A DNA stretch of 64,000 nucleotides from Saprospiraceae bacterium (GCA_019638455.1 JAHBTU010000001.1:325501-389500), one strand, 5' to 3'; numbered from the stretch's first letter, positions 43,637-52,868 are shown. Program-made: numbers and translations. Notes: generated by a model from the sequence alone, not told the origin.

Positions 43637-43999
43637 GTACTTATTACACTGTAAAATAAATATCTTGATTTTGCCACAAAGGCGCAAAGACTCTAAGAAA
43701 TTGACTGATAAACCTTTGTGCCTTCGCGTCTTTGTGGCAGATTTAATTTACAATGTACTTATTACACTGTAAAATAAATATCTTGATTTTGCCACAAAGG
43801 CGCAAAGACTCTAAGAAATTGACTGATAAACCTTTGTGCCTTCGCGTCTTTGTGGCAGATTTAATTTACAATGTACTTATTACACTGTAAAATAAATATC
43901 TTGATTTTGCCACAAAGGCGCAAAGACTCTAAGAAATTGACTGATAAACCTTTGTGCCTTCGCGTCTTTGTGGCAGATTTAATTTACAATGTACTTATT
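43637..43999. repeat. Three perfect tandem copies of a 118-bp hairpin unit
   Basis: Units begin with GTACTTATT at 43637, 43755 and 43873 and a fourth, partial GTACTTATT at 43991, so the period is exactly 118. The three full units look identical. Each carries an internal inverted repeat: GCCACAAAGGCGCAAAGA against CGCGTCTTTGTGGC, joined by CTCTAAGAAATTGACTGATA. It resembles a small hairpin element with a 9-bp direct repeat (GTACTTATT) at each junction. It is not a CRISPR array: there are no unique spacers. Confidence 0.92.
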
Positions 44000-44065
44000 C
44001 CCGCTTTTTTACAAAAATACTTATCCTTGCCGTGACAACTCATTAACCAAGTCGCCAGATTTCCC

Positions 44066-47000
44066 GTGTCTCCCGCATCGTATTTTATACCCGCTGTATG
44101 CCTGATTTTTAATGCTGCGATGACGCTCCATGCGCAGCACCAGTTTCGCCATGCCGAAATATTTGGTAAAGAAACCGGGCTTGATGGGGTAAGCAGCATC
44201 GTAGAGGACAACGAGGGGCTCTTTTGGGTTGGTACTTGGGATGGCTTGTGCCGGTTCGACGGCCTTCACGCCCGGAAGGTTTATTTTAAGCCGGAGGAAA
44301 ACCTGATTTTCAACTCTATCTACGCCCTTGTATTTGATACGACGGCCAATACTCTTTGGATTTGCTCTGAAGAGGGCATCTGCTGGTATAACCTGTATAC
44401 CAAAGCGATGGAGTGTTTCGACCCGATCCAATATTTTCCCCCTAATGAAGTGGACAAAGGCAATGAATGTATTTTTCAGGACAGACAAGGCGATTTGTGG
44501 GGAGATTTCAACTCTATGGGTTTGACTCGTTTTATGCACCGCGAGAAAAAAGCAGAGCGATTTGTGGTCCCCCAATCACAATTGCCGGTCGCCGGTATTT
44601 TTTCACTTGCCAATACCGTGATGTCTGTGACGCAGGACGCGCTGCATGACTCTATCATTTGGGCGGGGACCAGACACGGCTTAATTCGGGTGAACAAGTT
44701 CGCCAGTACCATGCAGTATTTCCGGTATGAATCTCCGAATGTCGCGCTGGAAGAGGTCTCTAATGCGATGATATGCCTCTTGTCGCATGCCAACGGGCGG
44801 CTCTATATCGGAACCTGGAATGGTGGATTGCTCGAATTCAATCCGGCTACCCGTCAATTCCGGCAGTATTTACCCGATGCGGGCAAATTTGACCTGAACA
44901 ATCGCAACAACAGAATTTATAGCTTGCTCGATGACGGCCCTGCTGCAATATGGGTTGGTAGTGGCATCGGGATTTGCAGATTCGATATTTCGAAAGGAGA
45001 GTTTGTCCTTGTAAAAAAAGACGCTGCATTGCATTATCGGGATAAAAAGGGCAATTATTGGGGCTTCAAACAAGGTTTGTTTCGTTACGATAGGTTCAGA
45101 AATCAGCTGCCCGTCATACCCACTCCTGCTGGCGAGATTAAAAAAATCAGGACGGATAGCCAGGGGAAGGAGATTTATCTGAAAAAATATGGCCAGCCGG
45201 GAGTGCTGGCATTGGACCCGGTCAGGCAAAATATCCGGGAGCTTCCTTTCCCGCAAAACAAAGGAACACCTACGGACGGCTCGGTGCTGGAGTTGACATC
45301 TATGGGTTTGCTGGCCAACGACATGGAGCAACTGTATCTTTTGCCACAAGGCGGTAACAGCTTCGTGGCTATGGACTTTCAACTACCTGCGAATGCGGGG
45401 TGGTTCAAATCCAAAGCGCTGCCCGACGGTGGGGCAGTGATTAGCGGTATGCGTGGGTTTCTCGTACATTTCAAGCCGGGTAATAGCAAACCGGATGTGT
45501 ATCCCCCGGAAGTGGTCGGTGGAGGGGCGACGGGATTATCGGACGAATTTTATGTATGTGCCACTGACCAATGGGGGCGTGTCTGGTCGCGTGCTTCGGG
45601 CGGATTTGTCATTTTCGATGCACGTAACCGCCAATTTCATCGTATTGCCTATCAAAATATACCCGACAAAATTTTTTCAGATATCCGGGAATTTTGCCCT
45701 GATAATAAAGGACGTATGTGGTGCATCGGCCCGACGGAGCTGGGCTGGATGGATGCTGCGCACCCGGAGCTGGGCATTCAAAAAAGGTACGAAGCTTCTA
45801 ACGGTTTCAGATTTAATGAAAACAGGTGTCTCCTTGCTCATAAGGACGGGTCAGTCTGGTTTCATTGTGCCAGAGGGTTGGTTCGGTTCTCTCCCGACGA
45901 CGAGACGTATAAAATTTATCCAACTGGCAGCAGGGTCATGGAGTTCTTACCCGATGGGAAATTGTGTCTTCAAACTCATAACGCAGGGATAAGCATTGTC
46001 CACCCTGATTCCCTTCTCACTGATACGTCGTCGCCCCGTCCCTACGCCGCCTGGTTCAAAGTGCTGGACAAAGAAAAGCCCCTTTTGGGTAATCTTTTCA
46101 CTCCCAATGAGATACGCCTTGCTTCGCACGAAAACTTCATTTCCATTGGGTTCTCTGCATTGGGCTTTTTTAGGCAAGCGGACTACCAGTTCGCTTATCA
46201 ACTCGTGGGCGTGAACGACGATTGGGTGAACGCCGACGCCGACAATTTGGTGGCGGCTTATACTGCGCTCGATGGCGGCGACTATGTGTTTCGCCTGAAA
46301 GTCCGCGACGCTACCGGGCGTTGGAGCGAGCAGCCTTACGAACTGCGAATCCATATCGCCACGCCCTGGTATCGCAGTTGGCCGGCCTGGCTATTGTACG
46401 CTGGCCTGATGGCGCTGTCTGCCCGGCTTTGGCTGCGCAACCGCGACCGGCAATTGCTCATGCAACAAAAACTCCGCGAGGAAAAGCGAGAAGCGGAACG
46501 GCTGAAAGAACTGGACAATTTCAAAAATCGGTTTTTCACCAATATCACCCATGAATTCCGCACACCGCTCACGGTGATTCTTGGTATGGCAGGTGAATTG
46601 GAAGCGGAGACAAAAATTGGTCAAACGGCGCAGGAACTGCAATCGGCCATACAACGCTCCTTAGCTCCCATCCAACGCAACGGGCAGCGATTGCTCGATC
46701 TGGTCAATCAAATGTTGGCCCTCGCCCGACTCGATGCAGGCAATTTGCCCGTGCAGATGCTGCGCGGCGATGTAATGAACCACTTGCACATCCTCGTGGA
46801 AGCCTTCCATTCATACGCTGTGTCGCAAAAAATCGGACTTCAGTTCCATGCCGACCCAGCGTATTTTGAGATGGATTTTGATCCCGAATTATTGCAGCGC
46901 ATTGTCAGTAATTTGATTTCCAATGCCTTGAAATTTACGGAAGAATATGGCAACGTGCTTGTCACTGCCAAAGCGGTAACGGAACAGGGACAGGGAGAGC

Positions 47001-48064
47001 AACTGCTGTTGGAAGTGCGCGACACTGGCACAGGTATTCCCGCGGAACAAATCCCGCACATTTTCGACCGCTTTTATCAGGGCAACGCTGCGCCTTTGCG
47101 GGGAGAAGAAAGTTCGGGTATCGGCCTGGCATTGGTGAAAGAAATTGTCACACTGCTGCACGGTCGTATCGAGGTGGCCAGCAAAGTCGGGCATGGCAGC
47201 ATTTTCCGGGTTTGGCTGCCTGTGACGCGGAACGCGGAACCAGATGCCGGGCCTCAAATCTCCATGCTCATTCCTCCTGTTGCCTTCAGCCTGCTAAAAG
47301 AAGCCGACGAGATGGCTGAAAGCGCCAAGCCCCTCGCGTTGGTCATCGAAGACAACGCCGACGTGTTGGATTATATCCGCGCTTGCCTGCTCCCGGCGTG
47401 GGAGGTGGTCACCGCTCGGAACGGAACGACAGGGCTTGCGCTCGCGCAGGAAAAATTGCCCGACGTGATTATCAGCGACGTGATGATGCCCGGCATGGAT
47501 GGCTTTGCGCTGACCGAAGCGCTCAAATCGGATTTACGCACGAGCCACATCCCGATTTTGTTGCTTACTGCAAAATCTACACGGGCGGACATCCTCGAAG
47601 GTCTTTCAAAAGGCGCGGACGATTACCTCGTAAAACCTTTTGACAAAGCCGAATTGTTATTCCGTTTGCGCAATTTTCATTTGCAACAACTGCGCTGGCA
47701 AAATCGCCCCGCCGAACCCGAAGCCCCCGACCCGCTCCCCCCTACCGAACGGGCTTTTTTGAATAAAGTGGATGCTGCCATCGAAACGCACCTGGACGAA
47801 ACAGATTTCAGGTCGGAACATTTGGCGCGTACCGTGACGATGAGCCGGGTGCAGCTGCACCGCAAACTGACCGCACTGGCAGGTATTTCCACCGGGTTGT
47901 ACATCCGTCGTTACCGATTGCTAAGGGCGAAACATTTCTTGACTACGACAGATTTGACGGTTTCCGAAGTCGCCTGGAAAGTCGGTTTTGAAAACCTGTC
48001 GTGGTTTTCCCAAGCCTACCGGGAAGAGTTTGGAGAAAGCCCGCGTGATGCTCGCAAACAGTAA
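44066..48064 (+). CDS. Hybrid two-component system regulator (propeller-kinase-receiver-AraC)
   Basis: A 1332-residue one-protein signalling system. The GTG start at 44066 gives a signal peptide (to LHAQ). Order: two-component-propeller blades (about 25-660: SIVEDNEGLFWVGTWDGLCRFDG, YSLLDDGPAAIWVGSGIGICRFD), a Y_Y_Y domain (about 670-760), a membrane helix (about 768-785), HisKA with His829 (NITHEFRTPLTVIL), HATPase, receiver with Asp1138 (IISDVMMPGMDGF) and an AraC HTH (about 1230-1330). In Bacteroidota these regulators often sense glycans or other ligands and control nearby genes; here the next gene is a secreted propeller protein. The ligand is unknown. Confidence 0.94.
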   Translation: MSPASYFIPAVCLIFNAAMTLHAQHQFRHAEIFGKETGLDGVSSIVEDNEGLFWVGTWDGLCRFDGLHARKVYFKPEENLIFNSIYALVFDTTANTLWICSEEGICWYNLYTKAMECFDPIQYFPPNEVDKGNECIFQDRQGDLWGDFNSMGLTRFMHREKKAERFVVPQSQLPVAGIFSLANTVMSVTQDALHDSIIWAGTRHGLIRVNKFASTMQYFRYESPNVALEEVSNAMICLLSHANGRLYIGTWNGGLLEFNPATRQFRQYLPDAGKFDLNNRNNRIYSLLDDGPAAIWVGSGIGICRFDISKGEFVLVKKDAALHYRDKKGNYWGFKQGLFRYDRFRNQLPVIPTPAGEIKKIRTDSQGKEIYLKKYGQPGVLALDPVRQNIRELPFPQNKGTPTDGSVLELTSMGLLANDMEQLYLLPQGGNSFVAMDFQLPANAGWFKSKALPDGGAVISGMRGFLVHFKPGNSKPDVYPPEVVGGGATGLSDEFYVCATDQWGRVWSRASGGFVIFDARNRQFHRIAYQNIPDKIFSDIREFCPDNKGRMWCIGPTELGWMDAAHPELGIQKRYEASNGFRFNENRCLLAHKDGSVWFHCARGLVRFSPDDETYKIYPTGSRVMEFLPDGKLCLQTHNAGISIVHPDSLLTDTSSPRPYAAWFKVLDKEKPLLGNLFTPNEIRLASHENFISIGFSALGFFRQADYQFAYQLVGVNDDWVNADADNLVAAYTALDGGDYVFRLKVRDATGRWSEQPYELRIHIATPWYRSWPAWLLYAGLMALSARLWLRNRDRQLLMQQKLREEKREAERLKELDNFKNRFFTNITHEFRTPLTVILGMAGELEAETKIGQTAQELQSAIQRSLAPIQRNGQRLLDLVNQMLALARLDAGNLPVQMLRGDVMNHLHILVEAFHSYAVSQKIGLQFHADPAYFEMDFDPELLQRIVSNLISNALKFTEEYGNVLVTAKAVTEQGQGEQLLLEVRDTGTGIPAEQIPHIFDRFYQGNAAPLRGEESSGIGLALVKEIVTLLHGRIEVASKVGHGSIFRVWLPVTRNAEPDAGPQISMLIPPVAFSLLKEADEMAESAKPLALVIEDNADVLDYIRACLLPAWEVVTARNGTTGLALAQEKLPDVIISDVMMPGMDGFALTEALKSDLRTSHIPILLLTAKSTRADILEGLSKGADDYLVKPFDKAELLFRLRNFHLQQLRWQNRPAEPEAPDPLPPTERAFLNKVDAAIETHLDETDFRSEHLARTVTMSRVQLHRKLTALAGISTGLYIRRYRLLRAKHFLTTTDLTVSEVAWKVGFENLSWFSQAYREEFGESPRDARKQ

Positions 48065-48234
48065 CATCTCTTATTCGCGCAACACACAAGAACCTGTTTT
48101 TCAATCTCTTGCAGCGCACTGTTTCATCGTTGATGTAACAATGCCCACACTTTTTTTTGTCGGAACTAAAGTTTATGAAATCCCGGCTAAATTCGAGGGG
48201 ATAGGCCGGGGAATACATTTGAGCCATATTTATG

Positions 48235-48334
48235 CTTCGCGCCACCAAGTTCTGGGCATGACTGCAATCGCAATCTGTTCAAAATCTGGGGCATCAATCA
48301 TGAGCATCTGACAAATCCTGAAGAATCAAGGTAT
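48235..48334. repeat. 100-bp dispersed repeat, copy 1
   Basis: This stretch matches the reverse complement of 61272-61371 over 100 bp without gaps, with about 78 percent identity by eye. The most conserved parts are TTCGCGCCACCAAGTT, CAATCGCAATCTG and CATCTGACAAATC. It lies in the 293-bp gap between the hybrid regulator and the secreted propeller gene; the first part of that gap (48065-48234) holds no recognisable gene. Confidence 0.75.
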
Positions 48335-48357
48335 CATTTCATCACAAAATCTGGCTT

Positions 48358-50562
48358 ATGAAACATTCTTTCACCCTTCTCATCCTCTGCCTTTCGCTCG
48401 CCCTCAAAGCCCAAAACGACACCTGGGCCTACTTTGCTCCTCCGCCCGGCCTGACCTGTCTGGCGGCACGAGGAAATAACATCCTTGCAGGAACACTCGG
48501 CGCAGGCATCGTGCGCTTCGATACGCTGGGCAACCGCACTGTGCTGAACACCGCCAATTCAGCCATACCCTCCGACACCGTTACTTATCTTGCCATTGAT
48601 GCGGAAGAAAACTGGTGGATGATTCAAGCCAACGGCATCAGTCGTTTTGACGGGGTCAACGTACAAACCTGGACACCGGAGCAAATGGGGTTGTCCGCCT
48701 TTACATTGATACGCGAAATGAAAGCCGCGCCCGACAGCAGTATGTATGCTGTTACCGACAACGGTGTGGCGATTTTCAAGAACGGCGTCTGGTCGGTATT
48801 GAACACCTCCAACTCGGGATTGCCGACCAACAACGTCTGGGATGTGGCTTTCGGCCCCGACGGAAAACGCTATTTCGCCACAACTGGTAGCGGGGTCGTT
48901 GTTCAAGATGGCAGCAATTGGACTTCCTATACCACGGCCAATACTGGAATTACCCTTTTTAATAACGTATTTTCTGTGGCACTTACAACGGAAGGAGTAC
49001 TTTGGGCTGTCGGTGGGACATCTCCTTTCGCTGCACCCCGGCTTGCTAAATTTGAAGCCGGGACCTGGTCAAATCTTACGCCTGCCAATATCGGTATGAC
49101 TCCGCCGGTGTTTTTTAGAAAACTGACAGCCGGTAGCGCAGGCCAGCTTTTTATGACTACTTCTTCCACCGTTTCCATCTTGAAGCAAGGCACATGGGCG
49201 CATTATAAGTCGCAGGGAATTGGCTGCCCTCCCAATGGAATAGCAACCCCGGTTGAAGATGGCGCGGGGCATATCTGGGTATTCATCTCCTGCCAATTGA
49301 CTCGATTCGACGGTCAGACATGGCAACAATTTGGCACGGGTTTGCCCGGCCCGCCCGATGGCTCCCTGTTCGACGGTATCGCCGAAGGCTCGGATGGTAG
49401 CATCTGGTTCGGCACCTACGAAGGAGGATACATCACACGCCTGAAAAACGACGATTCCTGGGAGCAATACTTCCCTAGAAATTATGGCACAACAAATAGC
49501 AGAGTGACCAGCATACAGGCCGCTCCCGGCGGACAGATGTGGTTTGGTCTCGAAGATAGCGAAATACTGCGGTATGCCAACGGCGAATGGACCTTTTTCG
49601 ACACCTGCACTGTCCAATTCCCCAACCATTTTGTCGTCAACGCTGCCACTGCGCCCAACGGCGACCAATGGTTCTCCTTCCTGCGATTGTCAGGGCAAGG
49701 CTTCTTCGGCCTGGCTCGTTACAGCGCTGATGGACAGTGGCAGTTCTTTTCTGCTGCGAATGCTCCTTTGACCAATTGTTATATTCGGAAAATAATTTTT
49801 GAAGCCGACGGGACGGCGTGGTTCTCCACCGATTTGTCCGGAATACTCCGCTATAACGGCGCTGTCTGGGAATCCCTCACTGTCAGCAACTCCGGGCTGC
49901 CCAGCAACAAGGTTTATTACATAGACCAAGCGCCTGATGGCGTCATCTGGGCTTGTACGGAGTCTGGCCTGGCTCGCTACGATGGTCAAAACTGGACTAC
50001 GTTCAACACCTCCAATTCGGGCTTGCCTTCCAATATGATAACAAGGGTCGCTTTCGACAAGGCTGGCGGTATGTACGTGGGTTATCCCCGCCCCGGTATG
50101 CTCCCGACTGTAGCCGTATTGCGCGGTGGCACCTGGACTGAACTTATGCCGCTCATGTTGCTTCCCGGGCAAAATTTCAGTTACAATGAACCGGATGCCT
50201 TTATCGTGGACAGCCAAAACCGGCTGTGGTTCGCCGACTTCTACAATCCCGGGGTGTACCGTTACGACCCGATGCTGGTGAGTACCGATGACATATTTTC
50301 ATCGGAAAAGCAAATTCATATTTTTCCCAATCCTGCTTCTGATTTGATTTACCTGGAAATGTCCGATTGGGGAAACCAACAAATTCAACTCCGCGTGACG
50401 GACACTTTTGGACGGCTAATATTCCATCAAAATCCAACTTCAAATGCCGGAGTGTTGACGCTCGAACTGCCGACAGACTGGCCGACAGGCATTTACTACC
50501 TCGAAGCCCTGAACGAAAAAGGCGAGAGTCGAATCGGGCGTTTTGTGCGTGCGGCGAAGTGA
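48358..50562 (+). CDS. Secreted propeller protein with T9SS sorting domain
   Basis: A 734-residue protein with signal peptide (to ALKAQ). The body is built of two-component-propeller-type blades (for example NGVWSVLNTSNSGLPTNNVWDVAFGPDGKRYFATTGSG, NGAVWESLTVSNSGLPSNKVYYIDQAPDGVIWACTESGLARYDG), here without any kinase. The last 75 residues (IHIFPNPASDLIYLEM...GRLIFHQN...GIYYLEALNEKGESRIGRFVRA) are a type A T9SS sorting domain, so it is exported to the surface. It shares the propeller type with the regulator just upstream and may bind the same ligand. That link is inference. A terminator follows. Confidence 0.9.
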   Translation: MKHSFTLLILCLSLALKAQNDTWAYFAPPPGLTCLAARGNNILAGTLGAGIVRFDTLGNRTVLNTANSAIPSDTVTYLAIDAEENWWMIQANGISRFDGVNVQTWTPEQMGLSAFTLIREMKAAPDSSMYAVTDNGVAIFKNGVWSVLNTSNSGLPTNNVWDVAFGPDGKRYFATTGSGVVVQDGSNWTSYTTANTGITLFNNVFSVALTTEGVLWAVGGTSPFAAPRLAKFEAGTWSNLTPANIGMTPPVFFRKLTAGSAGQLFMTTSSTVSILKQGTWAHYKSQGIGCPPNGIATPVEDGAGHIWVFISCQLTRFDGQTWQQFGTGLPGPPDGSLFDGIAEGSDGSIWFGTYEGGYITRLKNDDSWEQYFPRNYGTTNSRVTSIQAAPGGQMWFGLEDSEILRYANGEWTFFDTCTVQFPNHFVVNAATAPNGDQWFSFLRLSGQGFFGLARYSADGQWQFFSAANAPLTNCYIRKIIFEADGTAWFSTDLSGILRYNGAVWESLTVSNSGLPSNKVYYIDQAPDGVIWACTESGLARYDGQNWTTFNTSNSGLPSNMITRVAFDKAGGMYVGYPRPGMLPTVAVLRGGTWTELMPLMLLPGQNFSYNEPDAFIVDSQNRLWFADFYNPGVYRYDPMLVSTDDIFSSEKQIHIFPNPASDLIYLEMSDWGNQQIQLRVTDTFGRLIFHQNPTSNAGVLTLELPTDWPTGIYYLEALNEKGESRIGRFVRAAK

Positions 50563-50587
50563 TGTTTTCTCTTTTCCCCAAAATGAA

Positions 50588-50622
50588 AGTGGCTTCCGTG
50601 TCATACGCGGAGGCCGCTTTTT
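50588..50622 (+). terminator. Terminator after the secreted propeller gene
   Basis: AGTGGCTTCCG (50588-50598) pairs with CGGAGGCCGCT (50608-50618) through two G-T pairs, followed by TTTTT. It is 25 bases after the stop codon. Confidence 0.8.
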
Positions 50623-50623
50623 G

Positions 50624-50707
50624 TGTAACGCCAACTTTTAGTTGGCGATTTGTGTAGCGCCAACTTTTAGTTGGCGAAACGGCCACCAACCAGAAGGTTG
50701 GCGTTAC
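50624..50707. repeat. Cluster of CGCCAAC palindromes before the TIR-FGE gene
   Basis: CGCCAACTTTTAGTTGGCG occurs twice (50629-50647 and 50658-50676), followed by CCAACC-AGAA-GGTTGG (50686-50701). The outer words GTAACGCCAAC and GTTGGCGTTAC also pair across the cluster. A related palindrome, CCGCCGACTTTCAATCGGCGG, lies at 52671-52691 after the gene, so the TIR-FGE gene is bracketed by such elements. Confidence 0.85.
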
Positions 50708-50733
50708 ATTTGCCCCAGCCATCCAACAATCGA

Positions 50734-52344
50734 ATGCCGCAGCCTTACAAACTCTTCACCATCTACGCCCGCGAAGACGCGCAGTACCTCGAAGAACTGC
50801 GCGGCCAACTCCGCCCGCTCGAACACGCGGGCCGCATCCGTGTCTGGAGCGACCGCGAAATCAACCCCGGCGTGGACTGGGAGCGCGAAATCGTGCATAA
50901 CCTCGACACTGCCGACATCATCCTCATCCTCGTCAGCGCGGCCTATTACAACTCCGCCTACATCCACGAAAAGGAAATAAAACACGCCATCAGCCGCCAC
51001 GAGCGTGGCGAGGCGAAGGTGTTGCCCGTCATCGTGCGCCCCTGCTCATTCCTCGACGACCCCGTCATCAGCCGCTTGCAGGTGCTGCCCACCGACGGAA
51101 AGCCCGTGACCGACCGTCGCCATTGGGCGGAGCGCGACGACGCCTGGTTGGATGTGGTGGCAGGCGTGAAACGGACGCTCGATTTGCTGCGAAACGCCGA
51201 ACTCCAGCGCGAACAAGCCATTCAAAATAAAAAAGCAGACGAAAAACAGGCCCGCGAGGAAGCCGCCCGCCGCGAGCGCGAAGCCAAAGAACGCGCTGAA
51301 AACGAGCGTCTTGCCCAACTGCGCCGCGAGCAAGAACAGACTGCTTTAGCCGCTGAAGCCCAACGAGCGAAAGAGGCCCGCCGCGCCGATCTCAACGCTT
51401 GGCAGCAAGCCGCCGATGCCCACGACTTGCCCGCCTACGAAAACTACCTCGCTCGCTACCCGCAAGGCGAGTACGCCCGCGAAGCGCGATTCCGCATCAA
51501 AGAGTTGAAGAAAAGAGAGGCCGCCCCCCTCCCCCTGAAACGCTACGCAGTCATCGGCGGCGGGGCGCTCGCGCTGTTGCTGGCCTTGTGGTTGGCGCCA
51601 AAGATGTTTAGCGGCCGCAGCCCACAACTTTCCGAAAGTTCTCAACTTTCGGAAAGTTCACCCACAAAAAAATCCGGCCTCGAAATGGTGGCTGTGAAAG
51701 GCGGCACCTTCACTATGGGCAGCCCCAAAAACGAAGAGGGCAGATTTGATGACGAGTGTCAGCACTCCGTCACCGTCCCTTCCTTCAGCATTGGAAAATA
51801 CGAGGTGACGCAGGCCGACTGGCGCGAAATCATGGGCAACAATCCTTCCCATTTCAAAAACTGCGACGACTGCCCGGTAGAAAATGTATCGTGGGACGAC
51901 ATTCAAGATTTTCTCAAGACCCTTAACAGGGTGACAACCAGCGGCAAAAAATACCGCTTGCCCACCGAGGCCGAATGGGAATACGCCGCCCGTGGTGGGA
52001 GCGCAAGCAACAACACTTATTTCTCCTATTCGGGCAGCAACGATTTGGACGCAGTGGCGTGGCATGACGGCAACTCTGGCAACAAAACCCACCCGGTCGG
52101 CACCAAAAAAGCCAACCAACTCGGCCTCTACGACATGAGCGGCAACGTGTGGGAGTGGTGTCAGGATACCAACAAGCCCTATCCTTGCGACAGCAAAAAC
52201 ACTGTGGAGGGCGTCAACCGCGTCTTCCGCGGCGGCTACTGGGGCGGCGGCCCGCGGGGCTGCCGCCCGGCCTCTCGCCCCACCTGCGGGCCGGGCGACC
52301 GCGGCGACGCTCTCGGTTTCCGCTTGGCTTTGTCCCTGCAGTGA
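50734..52344 (+). CDS. TIR domain - coiled coil - membrane helix - FGE/lectin-fold protein with DGR-like variable end
   Basis: A 536-residue protein from ATG 50734. Residues about 4-150 are a TIR domain (KLFTIYARED, VWSDREINPGVDWEREI, ADIILILVSAAYYNSAYIHEKEI, LPVIVRPC); Glu79 or Glu81 may be the NADase glutamate. A charged coiled coil (about 165-225) and a tail of helices lead to a membrane helix (272-290). An FGE-sulfatase/C-type-lectin fold follows (about 312-536: MVAVKGGTFTMGS, RLPTEAEWEYAARGG, GLYDMSGNVWEW). The end (RVFRGGYWGGGPRG...GFRLAL) has the form of a diversity-generating-retroelement variable region. The whole suggests a sensor-effector, perhaps a defence protein. Confidence 0.85.
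   Translation: MPQPYKLFTIYAREDAQYLEELRGQLRPLEHAGRIRVWSDREINPGVDWEREIVHNLDTADIILILVSAAYYNSAYIHEKEIKHAISRHERGEAKVLPVIVRPCSFLDDPVISRLQVLPTDGKPVTDRRHWAERDDAWLDVVAGVKRTLDLLRNAELQREQAIQNKKADEKQAREEAARREREAKERAENERLAQLRREQEQTALAAEAQRAKEARRADLNAWQQAADAHDLPAYENYLARYPQGEYAREARFRIKELKKREAAPLPLKRYAVIGGGALALLLALWLAPKMFSGRSPQLSESSQLSESSPTKKSGLEMVAVKGGTFTMGSPKNEEGRFDDECQHSVTVPSFSIGKYEVTQADWREIMGNNPSHFKNCDDCPVENVSWDDIQDFLKTLNRVTTSGKKYRLPTEAEWEYAARGGSASNNTYFSYSGSNDLDAVAWHDGNSGNKTHPVGTKKANQLGLYDMSGNVWEWCQDTNKPYPCDSKNTVEGVNRVFRGGYWGGGPRGCRPASRPTCGPGDRGDALGFRLALSLQ
52218..52335 (+). other. Candidate DGR variable region at the 3' end of the TIR-FGE gene
   Basis: The region encodes RVFRGGYW, a run of Gly-Pro-Arg, and ends in ALGFRLAL, the usual close of DGR targets. 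Many of the putatively variable codons have the form NNC or NNT (TAC, GGC, TCT, ACC, TGC, GAC, GCT), as expected if the template codons are AAC/AAT and only adenines are mutated. The constant frame is GC-rich, as in known initiation sites. No template repeat or reverse transcriptase is in the window. Confidence 0.5.
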
Positions 52345-52514
52345 AGTGGTTAGTCGGACGGCTTCCCGTGAGCGAGCCTCACTCCGACCCTCTCCGGCGG
52401 AGAGGGAGGAGGTGCAAAAGCGACGCCCTGCAACGGAGCGAGCAAGGAGGGAGGGACGACCGACGGCGAAGCGAAGTGGCAGTGCGGAGCAAGTCGCGGG
52501 AGGTAGCAGGGGGG
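52345..52514. other. GC-rich non-coding stretch after the TIR-FGE gene
   Basis: No credible gene is seen; the frame reads as Arg-rich low-complexity sequence. A perfect 8-bp hairpin (CCCTCTCC-GGC-GGAGAGGG, 52388-52406) lies 43 bases after the stop, and repeated GCGAGC/GGAGCGAGCAAGG words follow. A hairpin downstream of a variable region is also a feature of DGR targets, but the distance here is larger than usual. Confidence 0.5.
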
Positions 52515-52628
52515 CCGTTGTTGGCGTCCTCGCCAACAACAAGCGGCGGAGCTCGAAGCCCAGCAAAAGAACTCACTTTTCGCCGGGCCTCCCGCGCGAG
52601 GTGTCGTTGGCGGGGATGCCAACAACGG
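52515..52628. repeat. Inverted-repeat-bounded element, copy 1 (114 bp)
   Basis: Begins with CCGTTGTTGGCGTCC and ends with GGATGCCAACAACGG, which pair as terminal inverted repeats. The interior (GCGGCGGAGCTCGAAGCC, AGCAAAAGAAC, CACTTTTCGCC) is nearly identical to the second copy at 52747-52868. A direct repeat of a small, non-coding element. Confidence 0.85.
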
Positions 52629-52746
52629 CAAGGCAAGACCAACGTACTCAAAACATCTACCATCTTGTAACCGCCGACTTTCAATCGGCGGTCAAGCGAA
52701 CCCTACTGGCCACATCTATCATGTTTACAAGACATCAACATTTTTG

Positions 52747-52868
52747 CCGTTGTTGGCGTCCGGCATCCTCGCCAACAACAAGCGGCGGAGCTCGAAGCCC
52801 AGCAAAAGAACACACTTTTCGCCAGCCCCCCCCGCGCGAGGTGTCGTTGGCGGGGATGCCAACAACGG
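52747..52868. repeat. Inverted-repeat-bounded element, copy 2 (122 bp)
   Basis: The second copy of the element at 52515-52628, in the same orientation, with the same terminal inverted repeats. It differs by an 8-bp insertion (GGCGTCCGGCATCCTCG against GGCGTCCTCG) near the left end and a few substitutions. The spacer between the two copies contains the palindrome at 52671-52691. Confidence 0.85.

Noticed and set aside
43637..43999. CRISPR array
   Set aside because: The units are identical over the full 118 bp with no unique spacers, and no cas gene is near.
47988..48311. 107-codon frame after the hybrid regulator
   Set aside because: It overlaps the regulator's end and the 100-bp repeat and has no signal or motif.
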